From: an uncultured Sphingobium sp.
GTDB lineage: Bacteria > Pseudomonadota > Alphaproteobacteria > Sphingomonadales > Sphingomonadaceae
NCBI GenBank assembly: GCA_946479185.1
Contig: CAMLFF010000021.1
Span: 1 to 19,719, forward strand
Reading direction: 5' to 3'
Length of the DNA stretch: 19,719 bases
Shown: in pieces, positions 1 through 6,998 of the stretch
Layout: every line of letters begins with the position of its first letter
How positions within the stretch are numbered: position 1 is the first letter of the stretch
Notes under the pieces: model-generated
What the model saw: the letters and a program-made list of their open reading frames with translations, nothing else
Told to the model about the DNA's origin: nothing
Databases searched by the model: none
Program-made: the position numbers and the translations under genes

Positions 1-2
1 TG

Positions 3-367
3 ACGGTGTCGGCGCGATGGAAGAGAGAGGCGCGAATCCGGGAAGCGAAGGTCGCCGAGACTTTCAAGGCGATTGGCGAGGGATGGTATGAGCGTCTGAT
101 GCTGCAGAGCTGCGCGGCGAAGACGTTCGAGACAATGCGATGGACGCTCGATATGTCCTCTCCGAGTCTTTGAGGCCGGCCTATCCCGGACTTGACTGCC
201 CGGAACGTGTGGACGTGCTGCGAAAGATGGAGGTTCGCGGACAGTAGGGGGCGGCCAATCGCCTACGCAGCACTTTTGGGACGAGCTTTCGCTACGCGAC
301 CAAGGCAGGGCGTGTGCAACGCGATATGGCCGCGTTCCGCAACAAATGCGCGCCAGATGCTATCTGA
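3..367 (+). pseudogene. Decayed P4-type tyrosine integrase fragment
   Basis: Translation of two frames gives consecutive pieces of the core-binding region of P4-like phage/island integrases. Positions 3-170 encode a segment with TFKAIGEGWYERL and KTFETMRWTLD, then a TGA at 171-173. The same frame goes on with GRPIPDLTA, which fits the family's G-RPI-DIT step. The match then moves to another frame with RVDVLRKMEVRG, a TAG at 245-247, and ANRLRSTFGTSFRYATKAGR, ending at a TGA at 365-367. The order and spacing match the family pattern (RPI..LT..LLxxLRKxExRG..ETAxRLR..xxxFRYAxxTGR). The catalytic domain (R...H-R-Y) is absent and the N-terminus lies outside the window. There are two in-frame stops and at least one frameshift, so this is a relic. 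It borders the catabolic cluster and suggests a former island boundary. The family assignment is from remembered motifs. Confidence 0.75.
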
Positions 368-423
368 CGCGCATTTGCTTTTAGGATGCCCCTGATGAGG
401 CCAAACCACGATTGGACGCGCGC

Positions 424-2823
424 TTATTTCCCGAATGGAACGCGCAAGGTTGCGCCGTACGTCGTCGGTGGCGCGTACATTGACGTCGTGCCCAATATGC
501 CCAGGTTCAATGCGTAGGCGCGGTACTCTTGTTCGAAGATGTTCTTCACCCAGCCGGTGAGCGAAATGCCGGTTCCACTGTGCTCATAGGTCAGGGATGC
601 ATTCGTCACATTATAGGCTTTTTGCAGGGACGACGGCCCGTTGGTCACTTCCAGATATTGGTCATCATACCAGACGCCATCGACCTGGGCGGCGAGGTTG
701 CCGCCGCCAATGTCCATATTGTAGCGCAGCAGATAGTTGAAGCTGAAGCGCGGGGCATTGGGGAATTCGGCGCCCTCAATGGTCTTTTGCGGGAAGTCGC
801 ACAGGAAGAAGCCGCCCTGATTGGAGCAATATTGCGTGTTTGGCGCGCCTGGGAAGAATTCAGGTCCGGTCTGCACGTCCGTCGCCGGAACGCTATCCAC
901 CTTCGATGTCTGCCAGGTCGCGCCAAAGACGGCGTCGAAGCGCGGGGAGGGTGACCAGAAGGCCTCCAGCTCAGCGCCGGTCGACCTTGCATCGCTATTA
1001 TAGATGTGCGGCACGCCGCCACCCAGCGAGAAGGCCTGATAATCATCATACATGTAATGGAACACAGTGCCGTTCAGGCGCAGCGTGCGCCCGAGGAGTG
1101 AGGTTTTGAAGCCCGCTTCGAGGCTGTTGAGCGTCTCTGGACGATGCTTGAAATCCTGTGGCCGGATGTTGGACGAAAGGGACCAGTTGCCACCCTTGAT
1201 GCCGCGGTTCCATGCTGCGAACAGCAGCGTATCCGGAGTCGCTTGATAGTTAAGTGAAACGCGGGCCGCCCAATCCTTGTACACGTCACGATTGACGCCA
1301 GGAATGGAGGCTGCGAGCGATTCACCTGTAATCAGCGTAACCGGATTGGGGTTGATCGCGGGATCGATGAGTACCGAGGCATAGTCGATCGACTTGTGAT
1401 CCACAGAGTAGCGCCCGCCAACGGTCAATGTCAGCTGATCGGTCAGGGTCACATCGCCTTGGGCGAAGAGCGACCAGTTGCGCGAGCGGACGCGATAGGG
1501 CTGGTCGACCGTCGGCAAATTGAACGCGCCATTGCCCGCGATTGCCAGATCGATCACCGGCGCGCCGGTCACGGCGTGATGCCCGTTATAAAGCATGTTC
1601 AGATAATAGCCGCCCACTTGCCATTTGAGGCCTGGGGTCTCGCCGGAGAGGCGGATTTCCTGAGAGAATTGGTGGAAATTGATGCCTGTATCGACATTGA
1701 CCGTGGTCAGCGCCGTCGCGTCACCATCCTCCTGATACACCTTGTCGAGCGTCAGATAATTGGTGATGGCGGTGAGCGCGAGACCATCGGAAAGCGCCCA
1801 GTTCAGCTCACCCTGATAGCTGTTGACCTCCCGGTTCAGATTGCCCGGGCGCTCCCCAAAATGCTCCCACGGCGATGCTTTTTCGCCGGTAAGACCGTTG
1901 ACCACGCCGCCCGTGCCGTCGCTCAGGCCAGCAGCGTTGACATGGCAATAGCCATTGTCTTCAAAGTCGCAATTCTCGAACACATAGCCGCCGGTGGCGA
2001 CGTCATTATCTTCGGTATGTTTGTACCAGAGGCTGATCGTGGCGTCCGGCGTGACATCATATTGCAGGTTGACCCGCGCGGCCCAACCATTGCGGCCGCC
2101 AAGATCCTGTCCGCTGCCGGGCAGAACGGTGCCATCCGTCAGAACAGTATCACGTGATTTGATATAACCATCGCCCTTCTCGATCCGCCCTGCCGCGCGG
2201 ATGCGCAGGCCCGGCGCGATTGCGCCGCCGATCGCGCCTTCCAGCGAGCGTGTCTCGTAACGGCCATAATCGCCCTGAACATAGCCGGTGAGCTCGTTGC
2301 TGCTCGCATCATTGCTCAGATAGTGGATGAGGCCGCCCGTGGCGTTGCGACCGAACAGCGTCCCTTGCGGGCCACGCAGCACTTCGACGCGTTTCACATC
2401 GAACAACTGGCCCGAAAGCGCGTTCATGGACGCGACATAGGCATTGTCCTGATAGACAGCGACGGGCGCCTCAAGATTGTCCGTGAAATTATTCTGCGAG
2501 ATGCCGCGCAAGCTGAAGATGGTCAGGTTGGGCGACCATGCATTGAAATGAAGCGCTGGGATCTGCTGCGTGATCTGCGTCGTATCGCGAATGCCGAGGC
2601 GCTCGATCTGCTCGCCCGAAAATGCGCTGACCGAAACTGGAACCTTCTGCAGGCTCTCGCCGCGCTTTGTGGCGGTGACGATGATCTCGCCCATTGCGCC
2701 GGTCTGCTCTTCAACAGACGCGGTTGTGCCTGCCTCCTGCGCCCAGGCTGGGCCAGCGGCGAGCGTCGTGCCCGTCAACAAAATTGCCACCAAAGCGGCG
2801 TTTGAACGAAGTGGCCGAACCAT
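424..2823 (-). CDS. TonB-dependent outer-membrane receptor
   Basis: This is an outer-membrane beta-barrel that takes up a substrate with energy from TonB-ExbBD. With the ATG at 2823 the product has 799 residues. It begins with a signal peptide (basic MVRPLR, hydrophobic stretch, cleavage near AWA-QE at about residue 28). A TonB-box-like EIIVTATKR follows at about 46-54, then a plug domain at about 57-172 with LRGPQGTLFGRNATGG, and a barrel of about 620 residues. There is no N-terminal STN signalling domain, so it should not act through a sigma/anti-sigma pair. An upstream ATG at 2871 is in frame, but 2823 is preferred: it has GGGGAG 8 nt upstream and places the signal peptide at the very N-terminus. 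A good promoter lies upstream at 2934-2962. Sequence alone cannot tell the substrate; its location suggests the compound degraded by the neighbouring enzymes rather than a siderophore. Confidence 0.93.
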   Translation of the reverse strand: MVRPLRSNAALVAILLTGTTLAAGPAWAQEAGTTASVEEQTGAMGEIIVTATKRGESLQKVPVSVSAFSGEQIERLGIRDTTQITQQIPALHFNAWSPNLTIFSLRGISQNNFTDNLEAPVAVYQDNAYVASMNALSGQLFDVKRVEVLRGPQGTLFGRNATGGLIHYLSNDASSNELTGYVQGDYGRYETRSLEGAIGGAIAPGLRIRAAGRIEKGDGYIKSRDTVLTDGTVLPGSGQDLGGRNGWAARVNLQYDVTPDATISLWYKHTEDNDVATGGYVFENCDFEDNGYCHVNAAGLSDGTGGVVNGLTGEKASPWEHFGERPGNLNREVNSYQGELNWALSDGLALTAITNYLTLDKVYQEDGDATALTTVNVDTGINFHQFSQEIRLSGETPGLKWQVGGYYLNMLYNGHHAVTGAPVIDLAIAGNGAFNLPTVDQPYRVRSRNWSLFAQGDVTLTDQLTLTVGGRYSVDHKSIDYASVLIDPAINPNPVTLITGESLAASIPGVNRDVYKDWAARVSLNYQATPDTLLFAAWNRGIKGGNWSLSSNIRPQDFKHRPETLNSLEAGFKTSLLGRTLRLNGTVFHYMYDDYQAFSLGGGVPHIYNSDARSTGAELEAFWSPSPRFDAVFGATWQTSKVDSVPATDVQTGPEFFPGAPNTQYCSNQGGFFLCDFPQKTIEGAEFPNAPRFSFNYLLRYNMDIGGGNLAAQVDGVWYDDQYLEVTNGPSSLQKAYNVTNASLTYEHSGTGISLTGWVKNIFEQEYRAYALNLGILGTTSMYAPPTTYGATLRVPFGK

Positions 2824-2911
2824 TTCCCAGTCTCCCCTTGTCTGAACGATCGCGAGAATCTCCCGCCTCATTCCTGCCTGCGACGTTAGGATCGGCCGAT
2901 TTGACCGGCTT

Positions 2912-2930
2912 CGTTATCCAAACGATAACG
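2912..2930. promoter_or_regulatory. Perfect 7-bp inverted repeat at the receptor transcription start
   Basis: CGTTATC (2912-2918) and GATAACG (2924-2930) form a perfect dyad around CAAAC. It lies just downstream of the predicted -10 of the TonB receptor, about where transcription would start. This placement suits a repressor operator, or else a 5'-UTR hairpin. The regulator is unknown; the half-site differs from the TTGT/ACAA dyads nearby. Confidence 0.5.
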
Positions 2931-2933
2931 GGG

Positions 2934-2962
2934 ATAATATGACTATTGTTACGATATGACAA
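2934..2962 (-). promoter_or_regulatory. Predicted sigma-70 promoter of the TonB receptor
   Basis: On the minus strand, TTGTCA (2962-2957) is followed by exactly 17 nt and then TATTAT (2939-2934). Each box differs from consensus at one position. The -35 box is the right arm of the TTGT-N9-ACAA dyad at 2946-2962, so a protein bound there would contact or block RNA polymerase. The 5' UTR to the ATG at 2823 would be about 100 nt. Confidence 0.6.
2946..2962. promoter_or_regulatory. Putative operator, dyad TTGT-N9-ACAA (site 1)
   Basis: A 17-nt imperfect palindrome with arms TTGTTA and TGACAA. With flanks it fits CTATTGTT-N6-TGACAAC, and the same 15 fixed bases recur at the LysR/transaminase promoter (5451-5471). 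It overlaps the -35 box of the TonB receptor promoter. Binding by the LysR protein encoded at 4426-5370 is an inference. Confidence 0.5.
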
Positions 2963-3083
2963 CATAGAAATGCATTGCAGGCTAATGACATAAAAATGCG
3001 AAAACTTTTGGATCTTCGCCTGCAAGGGATTTTTTAAACTCTTGTAATACATATATTATATTGGAACATCACGGCGCTCTTAA

Positions 3084-3100
3084 TTGTTCTATATGTGCAA
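3084..3100. promoter_or_regulatory. Putative operator, dyad TTGT-N9-GCAA (site 2)
   Basis: A 17-nt element with arms TTGT and GCAA at the same spacing as site 1, 89 bp upstream of the monooxygenase start codon. The GCAA right arm also occurs in the site at 9952-9968. It is weaker than site 1 but in the right place to control the divergent monooxygenase gene. Confidence 0.4.
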
Positions 3101-3106
3101 CAGTGA

Positions 3107-3128
3107 TGACATATTATGCATATTGTCA
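3107..3128. promoter_or_regulatory. 22-bp dyad TGACA-N12-TGTCA upstream of the monooxygenase
   Basis: Arms TGACA (3107-3111) and TGTCA (3124-3128) flank an AT-rich core centred on ATGCAT, itself a palindrome. TTGTCA at 3123-3128 could be a -35 box with TATAGG at 3144-3149 as -10, but the 15-bp spacing is short, so the promoter is uncertain. It lies 61 bp upstream of the preferred start codon and is likely a transcription factor site. Confidence 0.4.
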
Positions 3129-3188
3129 CCATTGGGCGATTGATATAGGCTTCGCGAAATGCCCGATTGTGGGCGGCGGGAGGTTTCG

Positions 3189-4397
3189 ATGTTGATCACG
3201 GCTCAAGGTGAAGCTGTACCCACAATCGCACGGCCAACAGCTGAAGAGTTAATCGAACGCGCCCAGCAACTCATCCCCGTTCTACGGGAGCGCGAAGCGG
3301 ATGTGGCGGCTGCGCGACAGGTGCCGACAGAAACCATTCAGGCCTTTACCGACTCTGGATTCTTCAGGGTTTTACAGCCCCGCCGATTTGGCGGCTACGA
3401 GATGACGCCAGACGTCTATTGCGAGATTGCGCGTACCTTGGCGGAAGGCTGCATGAGCAGCGCCTGGGTTTACGGCGTCGTAGCCGTGCATAATTGGCAG
3501 CTTGCCCTGTTCGATCCTCGCGCTGCGGAAGATGTATGGGCCACGGATAGCGATGTGCGGATCAGCTCATCCTATATGCCGGGTGGTAAGGTCGTGCGGG
3601 TTGATGGTGGGTATCGGCTGAGCGGTCGCTGGGCATTCTCCAGCGGATCGGCGCATTGCGACTGGGTGATCCTGGGCGTGCATATCCCATCCGGCGACGG
3701 CACCCCTGCGGACCCATGCAATTTCCTTGTGCCACGCGCGGATTATAAGATCATCGACACATGGGATGTGATGGGTCTTTGCGCGACCGGCAGCAATGAT
3801 ATCGTGGTTGAGGACGTCTTCGTTCCAGACCACCGCATCCTTCGCGAGATGGATATGTTCGAGATGAATTGTCCCGGTCAGGCGGTGCATGATTCCAGTC
3901 TCTACCGGATTCCCTTTGCGCAATTGTTCAACCGCACCGTTTCCACCACATCGCTGGGAGCGCTCAAGCGGGCGCTGGAAACCTTCCAATCGACGATGCG
4001 GGACAAGCGGGCGACCTATACCGGCCTCAAGCTCGCCAATGACAGTATGATCCAGCAGGCGGTAGCGGAGGTCGCGCTGACGCTTGACGATCTGGAGATG
4101 CGCCTGGCCCGCGACCTTAAAGAAATGTCCGAGCGCGCGGAAAGCGGCGATTGGCCGGTCGAACGGCGGGCTGAGCTCGGTCTCTCCACAACCTCAATGG
4201 TCAGCCGCTGCGTGACGGCGGTCGATCTGCTCATGCAGTTCAGCGGCGGCAAGGCGATCTATCGCGGAAATGTGATCCAACGCGCCTTCCTCGACATTCA
4301 CTGCGCCCGCGCGCATGTCGCCAACAACCCATTCCCTTATGCGCGCAATTTCGGCGCAATGGCCTTTGGCGCGCCGAACGATTGCTTCGATATCTGA
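3189..4397 (+). CDS. Flavin-dependent monooxygenase, acyl-CoA dehydrogenase fold (HsaA/HpaB/DszC-like oxygenase component)
   Basis: 402 residues from the ATG at 3189, chosen over the in-frame ATG at 3159 because GGGAGG lies about 6 nt upstream. The protein has the group D two-component monooxygenase layout: helical N-domain with RFGGYEMTPDVYCEIARTLA (about 66-85) and SSAWVYGVVAVHNW (90-103), a central beta-domain with SGRWAFSSGSAHCDWVILG (about 145-163), and a C-terminal four-helix region ending in IHCARAHVANNPFPYARNFG. The FSSG-AH-DW-ILG segment and this C-terminus resemble HsaA-type hydroxylases rather than true acyl-CoA dehydrogenases, whose catalytic glutamate I do not see. Such enzymes hydroxylate phenols or S/N-heterocycles using reduced FMN or FAD from a separate reductase. 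None is encoded in the window. The gene is divergent from the TonB receptor and monocistronic, since LysR converges 28 bp downstream. Confidence 0.85.
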   Translation: MLITAQGEAVPTIARPTAEELIERAQQLIPVLREREADVAAARQVPTETIQAFTDSGFFRVLQPRRFGGYEMTPDVYCEIARTLAEGCMSSAWVYGVVAVHNWQLALFDPRAAEDVWATDSDVRISSSYMPGGKVVRVDGGYRLSGRWAFSSGSAHCDWVILGVHIPSGDGTPADPCNFLVPRADYKIIDTWDVMGLCATGSNDIVVEDVFVPDHRILREMDMFEMNCPGQAVHDSSLYRIPFAQLFNRTVSTTSLGALKRALETFQSTMRDKRATYTGLKLANDSMIQQAVAEVALTLDDLEMRLARDLKEMSERAESGDWPVERRAELGLSTTSMVSRCVTAVDLLMQFSGGKAIYRGNVIQRAFLDIHCARAHVANNPFPYARNFGAMAFGAPNDCFDI

Positions 4398-4425
4398 TGG
4401 TGGGTGCTGGGCGGCTGGCCTTCAA

Positions 4426-5370
4426 TCAGCCAACAGCGGCGAGGCCAATGCCTTTGTTGCCGACCGGCACCGTCTCGCCCCGGATTTCCTTCGTGAAGAA
4501 ATCGACAAAGGCACGCACTTTGGCGAGCGTGTAATTGCCTTTCGGGAACATGAGATAGAGCGGGATTTCCTCGGTTACGAGGTCGGGGAGCAATATCTCC
4601 AGTCGCCCCGCTGCAACATCATCCTCGACGAGGAAGGAGGGAAGGTAGCTGATGCCGAGGCCCTCTAGCGTCGCTTCACGCGCCATTCGGACCGAGTTGG
4701 AGGTGAGCGGGCCACGGTTGACGGCCACGGTCACATCGGCAGACAGCTTCCACTCGCCCATGCGGGACAAGTGCGTTTCCATGATGCAGGTATGATCCTT
4801 CAGGTCGCTGGCGATCGAGGGATGGCCGCGCTTGGCAAGATAGGTTTGCGAGCCGACCAGCACCATCGGATAATCGCGCAGGCGCACGACATCGAGGTTG
4901 GTATCATAAGGCTCGCCCATCCAGAAGGCGACATCGAACCGCCCCTTGAGCAGGTCGGCCCGGCTATCGGACAGGTTCACGAACAGGCGCACATCCGGAT
5001 AAGCCTGCAGGAAGCTCGGGATGATCTTCGTCAGGTCGAACAGCGAGGAAACGACGGGGGCGTTGACCTTGAGCTCGCCACGGGGGTGGGAGGTCATGCT
5101 GGTGACGATGGTGTTTGCCTCATTCACCTCGTCGACAATGCGCGCGCAACGGCCATACATTTCCCGGCCTGCGGGGGTGAGGGAAACGGCGCGGGTCGTG
5201 CGGTCGAGCAGCTTGACGCCAAGGCTTGCCTCCAGCCGCGCGATCTGACGGCTGACCGCCGCCTTTGAATAGCCCAAGGCATTGGCTGCCGATGAAAATC
5301 CGCCGGTGCTGACGACTGCGGCGAACGACATCATGGCGATGACATTGTTGATTTCGGGTTTGTCTTCCAT
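4426..5370 (-). CDS. LysR-family transcriptional regulator
   Basis: 314 residues. The N-terminal winged helix-turn-helix (about 15-70) carries the LysR signature: GGFSSAANALGYSKAAVSRQ, then IARLEASLGVKLLDRTTR and SLTPAG. A linker helix and a periplasmic-binding-protein-like effector domain (about 95-300) follow. The sequence most resembles the CrgA/AaeR-like branch whose effector domain contains GRFDVAFWMGEP. It is divergent from the transaminase gene across 214 bp holding a TTGT-N9-ACAA dyad, the classic arrangement for a LysR protein acting on its own promoter and a target. The same dyad lies at two other divergent promoters, which makes this protein the leading candidate for cluster control. 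Its coinducer, probably a substrate or intermediate, cannot be deduced. It is the only regulator in the window. Confidence 0.93.
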   Translation of the reverse strand: MEDKPEINNVIAMMSFAAVVSTGGFSSAANALGYSKAAVSRQIARLEASLGVKLLDRTTRAVSLTPAGREMYGRCARIVDEVNEANTIVTSMTSHPRGELKVNAPVVSSLFDLTKIIPSFLQAYPDVRLFVNLSDSRADLLKGRFDVAFWMGEPYDTNLDVVRLRDYPMVLVGSQTYLAKRGHPSIASDLKDHTCIMETHLSRMGEWKLSADVTVAVNRGPLTSNSVRMAREATLEGLGISYLPSFLVEDDVAAGRLEILLPDLVTEEIPLYLMFPKGNYTLAKVRAFVDFFTKEIRGETVPVGNKGIGLAAVG

Positions 5371-5453
5371 GACTTTCCATCCCGTTTGTTTCGCTCGCTG
5401 TCAATGAATCTGGATCGCTGAGGGCTCGCTCATCCGCAAGAGACGAGACGCTA

Positions 5454-5470
5454 TTGTTTACTATTGACAA
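5454..5470. promoter_or_regulatory. Putative operator, dyad TTGT-N9-ACAA (site 3)
   Basis: A 17-nt dyad with arms TTGTTT and TGACAA. With flanks it matches CTATTGTT-N6-TGACAAC, as at 2943-2963. CTATTG is also repeated directly (5451-5456 and 5461-5466). It overlaps the predicted -35 box of the transaminase promoter and lies 84 bp upstream of the LysR start, so both divergent genes could be controlled from here. Confidence 0.55.
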
Positions 5471-5491
5471 CCATACAGGCTCAAATAAGGT
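5464..5491 (+). promoter_or_regulatory. Predicted promoter of the transaminase-MFS unit
   Basis: A consensus TTGACA (5464-5469), a 16-nt spacer and TAAGGT (5486-5491). The -10 box is poor, as expected for a promoter needing an activator. The -35 box lies inside the dyad at 5454-5470. The leader to the ATG at 5585 would be about 85-90 nt. Confidence 0.45.
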
Positions 5492-5584
5492 AACTGTTGC
5501 TTTAGCATCGCTACCGGACCTGATCTGGCTGCGGTGCTTGTTATTCGCCGGATGCCCCAATCATCCGTTGCACAGGAGAGCCAG

Positions 5585-6946
5585 ATGACGACCAATGCCG
5601 CTGACCTTGCCCGGATGGACCAGCAGTCCCAATTCCATCCCTTCACCTCGATTGCCGATCTGGCGAAAGAAGGCCCCACGATCATGGTCGAGGGCAAGGG
5701 CGTTCGCGTTCGTGACGTTAATGGTCAGGAATATCTGGATGGCATGGCGGGCCTGTGGTGCGTCAATCTGGGCTATGGTCGGCGCGAAATTGTCGACGCA
5801 ATTGCCCAGCAGAGCGAGCGGCTCTCCTTCTTCCATACGTTCAATGGCATGACGACCGACGTGGTGGCCGAGTGCGCCGACGCGCTGCTCAAGCGCGCGC
5901 CTGTCCCCATGTCGCGCGTGTTCTTCGGCGCGTCGGGCAGCGATGCCAATGAGACGCAGCTCAAGCTGATCTGGCTCTACAACAACCTCATGGGTCGCCC
6001 CGAGAAGAAGAAGGTGATTGCGCGCTGGAACGCCTATCATGGCTCTGGCGTGGCGACCGCCAGCCTCACCGGCCTGCCCGGCATGCATAATCTGTTCGAT
6101 CTGCCCAAGGGGCCGATCCTTCACGTGAGCGCCCCATATTATTATCGCGAGGCGCCCGATGGCATGAGCGAGCGCGACTTCTCCAAGCAGCTCGCCCGTG
6201 AGTTGGAAGAGGTGATCGAGCGCGAAGGCGGCGACACGATTGCGGCCTTCTTTGCCGAAGCCGTGATGGGTGCAGGCGGCCTCATTCCGCCACCAGAAGG
6301 TTATTTCGACGAGATCGGCCCGATCCTGAAGAAGCATGATATTTTGCTGGTGGCTGACGAGGTCGTGTCGGGCTTCGGTCGCCTTGGCACCTATTGGGGC
6401 AGCCAGACCTATGGCTATGAGCCGGATCTCATCACGGCGGCAAAGGGCGTGACCAGCGGCTACTTCCCCATGTCAGCCTGCTTCATCTCGCCCAAGATCT
6501 GGGACGTGATCGAGCGTGACGCCGCCAAGACCGGCGTGTTCGGTCATGGCTACACCTATTCCGCGCATCCGGTGGGTGCGGCCGCCGCGCTGGCCGCGCT
6601 CAGGCTGATCGACGAGCTGGAGATTGTGAAGAATGTCGCCGATGTTGGCCCGCATCTGATGCAGGGCCTGCGCGAGCGGCTTGGCCAGCACGCGCATGTT
6701 GGCGATATTCGCGGGCAGGGGCTGATGGTCGGCATCGAGCTGGTGAAGGATCGCGCGACCAAGGAGGTGCTGCCACCTGCCAACCGCACCGGGCGCGAAG
6801 TGCTCAAGGCCGCCGCCAAGCGCGGGCTCATCACGCGCGCGTTGGGCGATACGCTCGTGTTCGCCCCGCCACTCATCCTCAACCGCGCGGAAGCAGAAGA
6901 GCTGGTCGACAAGTTCGCGCTGGCAGTCGGCGACGTCCTGGGCTGA
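5585..6946 (+). CDS. Class III PLP-dependent omega-aminotransferase
   Basis: 453 residues from the ATG at 5585, which has AGGAG 6 nt upstream; an upstream in-frame GTG at 5534 has no such site. It carries the fold-type I class III features: HPFTS near residue 18, GMAGLWCVNLGYGR (about 53-66), phosphate-binding GASGSDANE, WNAYHGSG, DEVVSGFGR with Asp258 for the pyridine nitrogen, and the Schiff-base Lys287 in TAAKGVTSGYFPM. The whole is very like (S)-omega-transaminases and beta-alanine/taurine/putrescine-pyruvate transaminases, which move the amino group of a terminal amine to pyruvate and yield an aldehyde or ketone. The amine donor is not predictable. It is co-oriented with the MFS gene (52-bp gap). 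Its aldehyde product could feed one of the two aldehyde dehydrogenases encoded further right. Confidence 0.92.
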   Translation: MTTNAADLARMDQQSQFHPFTSIADLAKEGPTIMVEGKGVRVRDVNGQEYLDGMAGLWCVNLGYGRREIVDAIAQQSERLSFFHTFNGMTTDVVAECADALLKRAPVPMSRVFFGASGSDANETQLKLIWLYNNLMGRPEKKKVIARWNAYHGSGVATASLTGLPGMHNLFDLPKGPILHVSAPYYYREAPDGMSERDFSKQLARELEEVIEREGGDTIAAFFAEAVMGAGGLIPPPEGYFDEIGPILKKHDILLVADEVVSGFGRLGTYWGSQTYGYEPDLITAAKGVTSGYFPMSACFISPKIWDVIERDAAKTGVFGHGYTYSAHPVGAAAALAALRLIDELEIVKNVADVGPHLMQGLRERLGQHAHVGDIRGQGLMVGIELVKDRATKEVLPPANRTGREVLKAAAKRGLITRALGDTLVFAPPLILNRAEAEELVDKFALAVGDVLG

Positions 6947-6998
6947 TCCCCGGTAAAAATAATCAGAAGCACCGGCGATCATCAGGAGTGGGGCAATC

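Noticed and set aside
192..395. Small TTG-initiated open frame at the left end
   Set aside because: It reads partly through the integrase relic in one of its broken frames; there is no independent evidence of a gene.
1396..2157. 253-codon plus-strand open frame inside the TonB receptor gene
   Set aside because: Antisense to conserved barrel sequence, no ribosome site or domain; a shadow frame.
2824..2871. Longer TonB receptor start at 2871
   Set aside because: The ATG at 2823 has a better-placed GGGGAG and directly yields a standard signal peptide; the 16 extra residues would disrupt it.
4398..4425. Short GGCTG/CAGCC stem between the convergent monooxygenase and LysR genes
   Set aside because: Five base pairs with no T-run; too weak to call a terminator.
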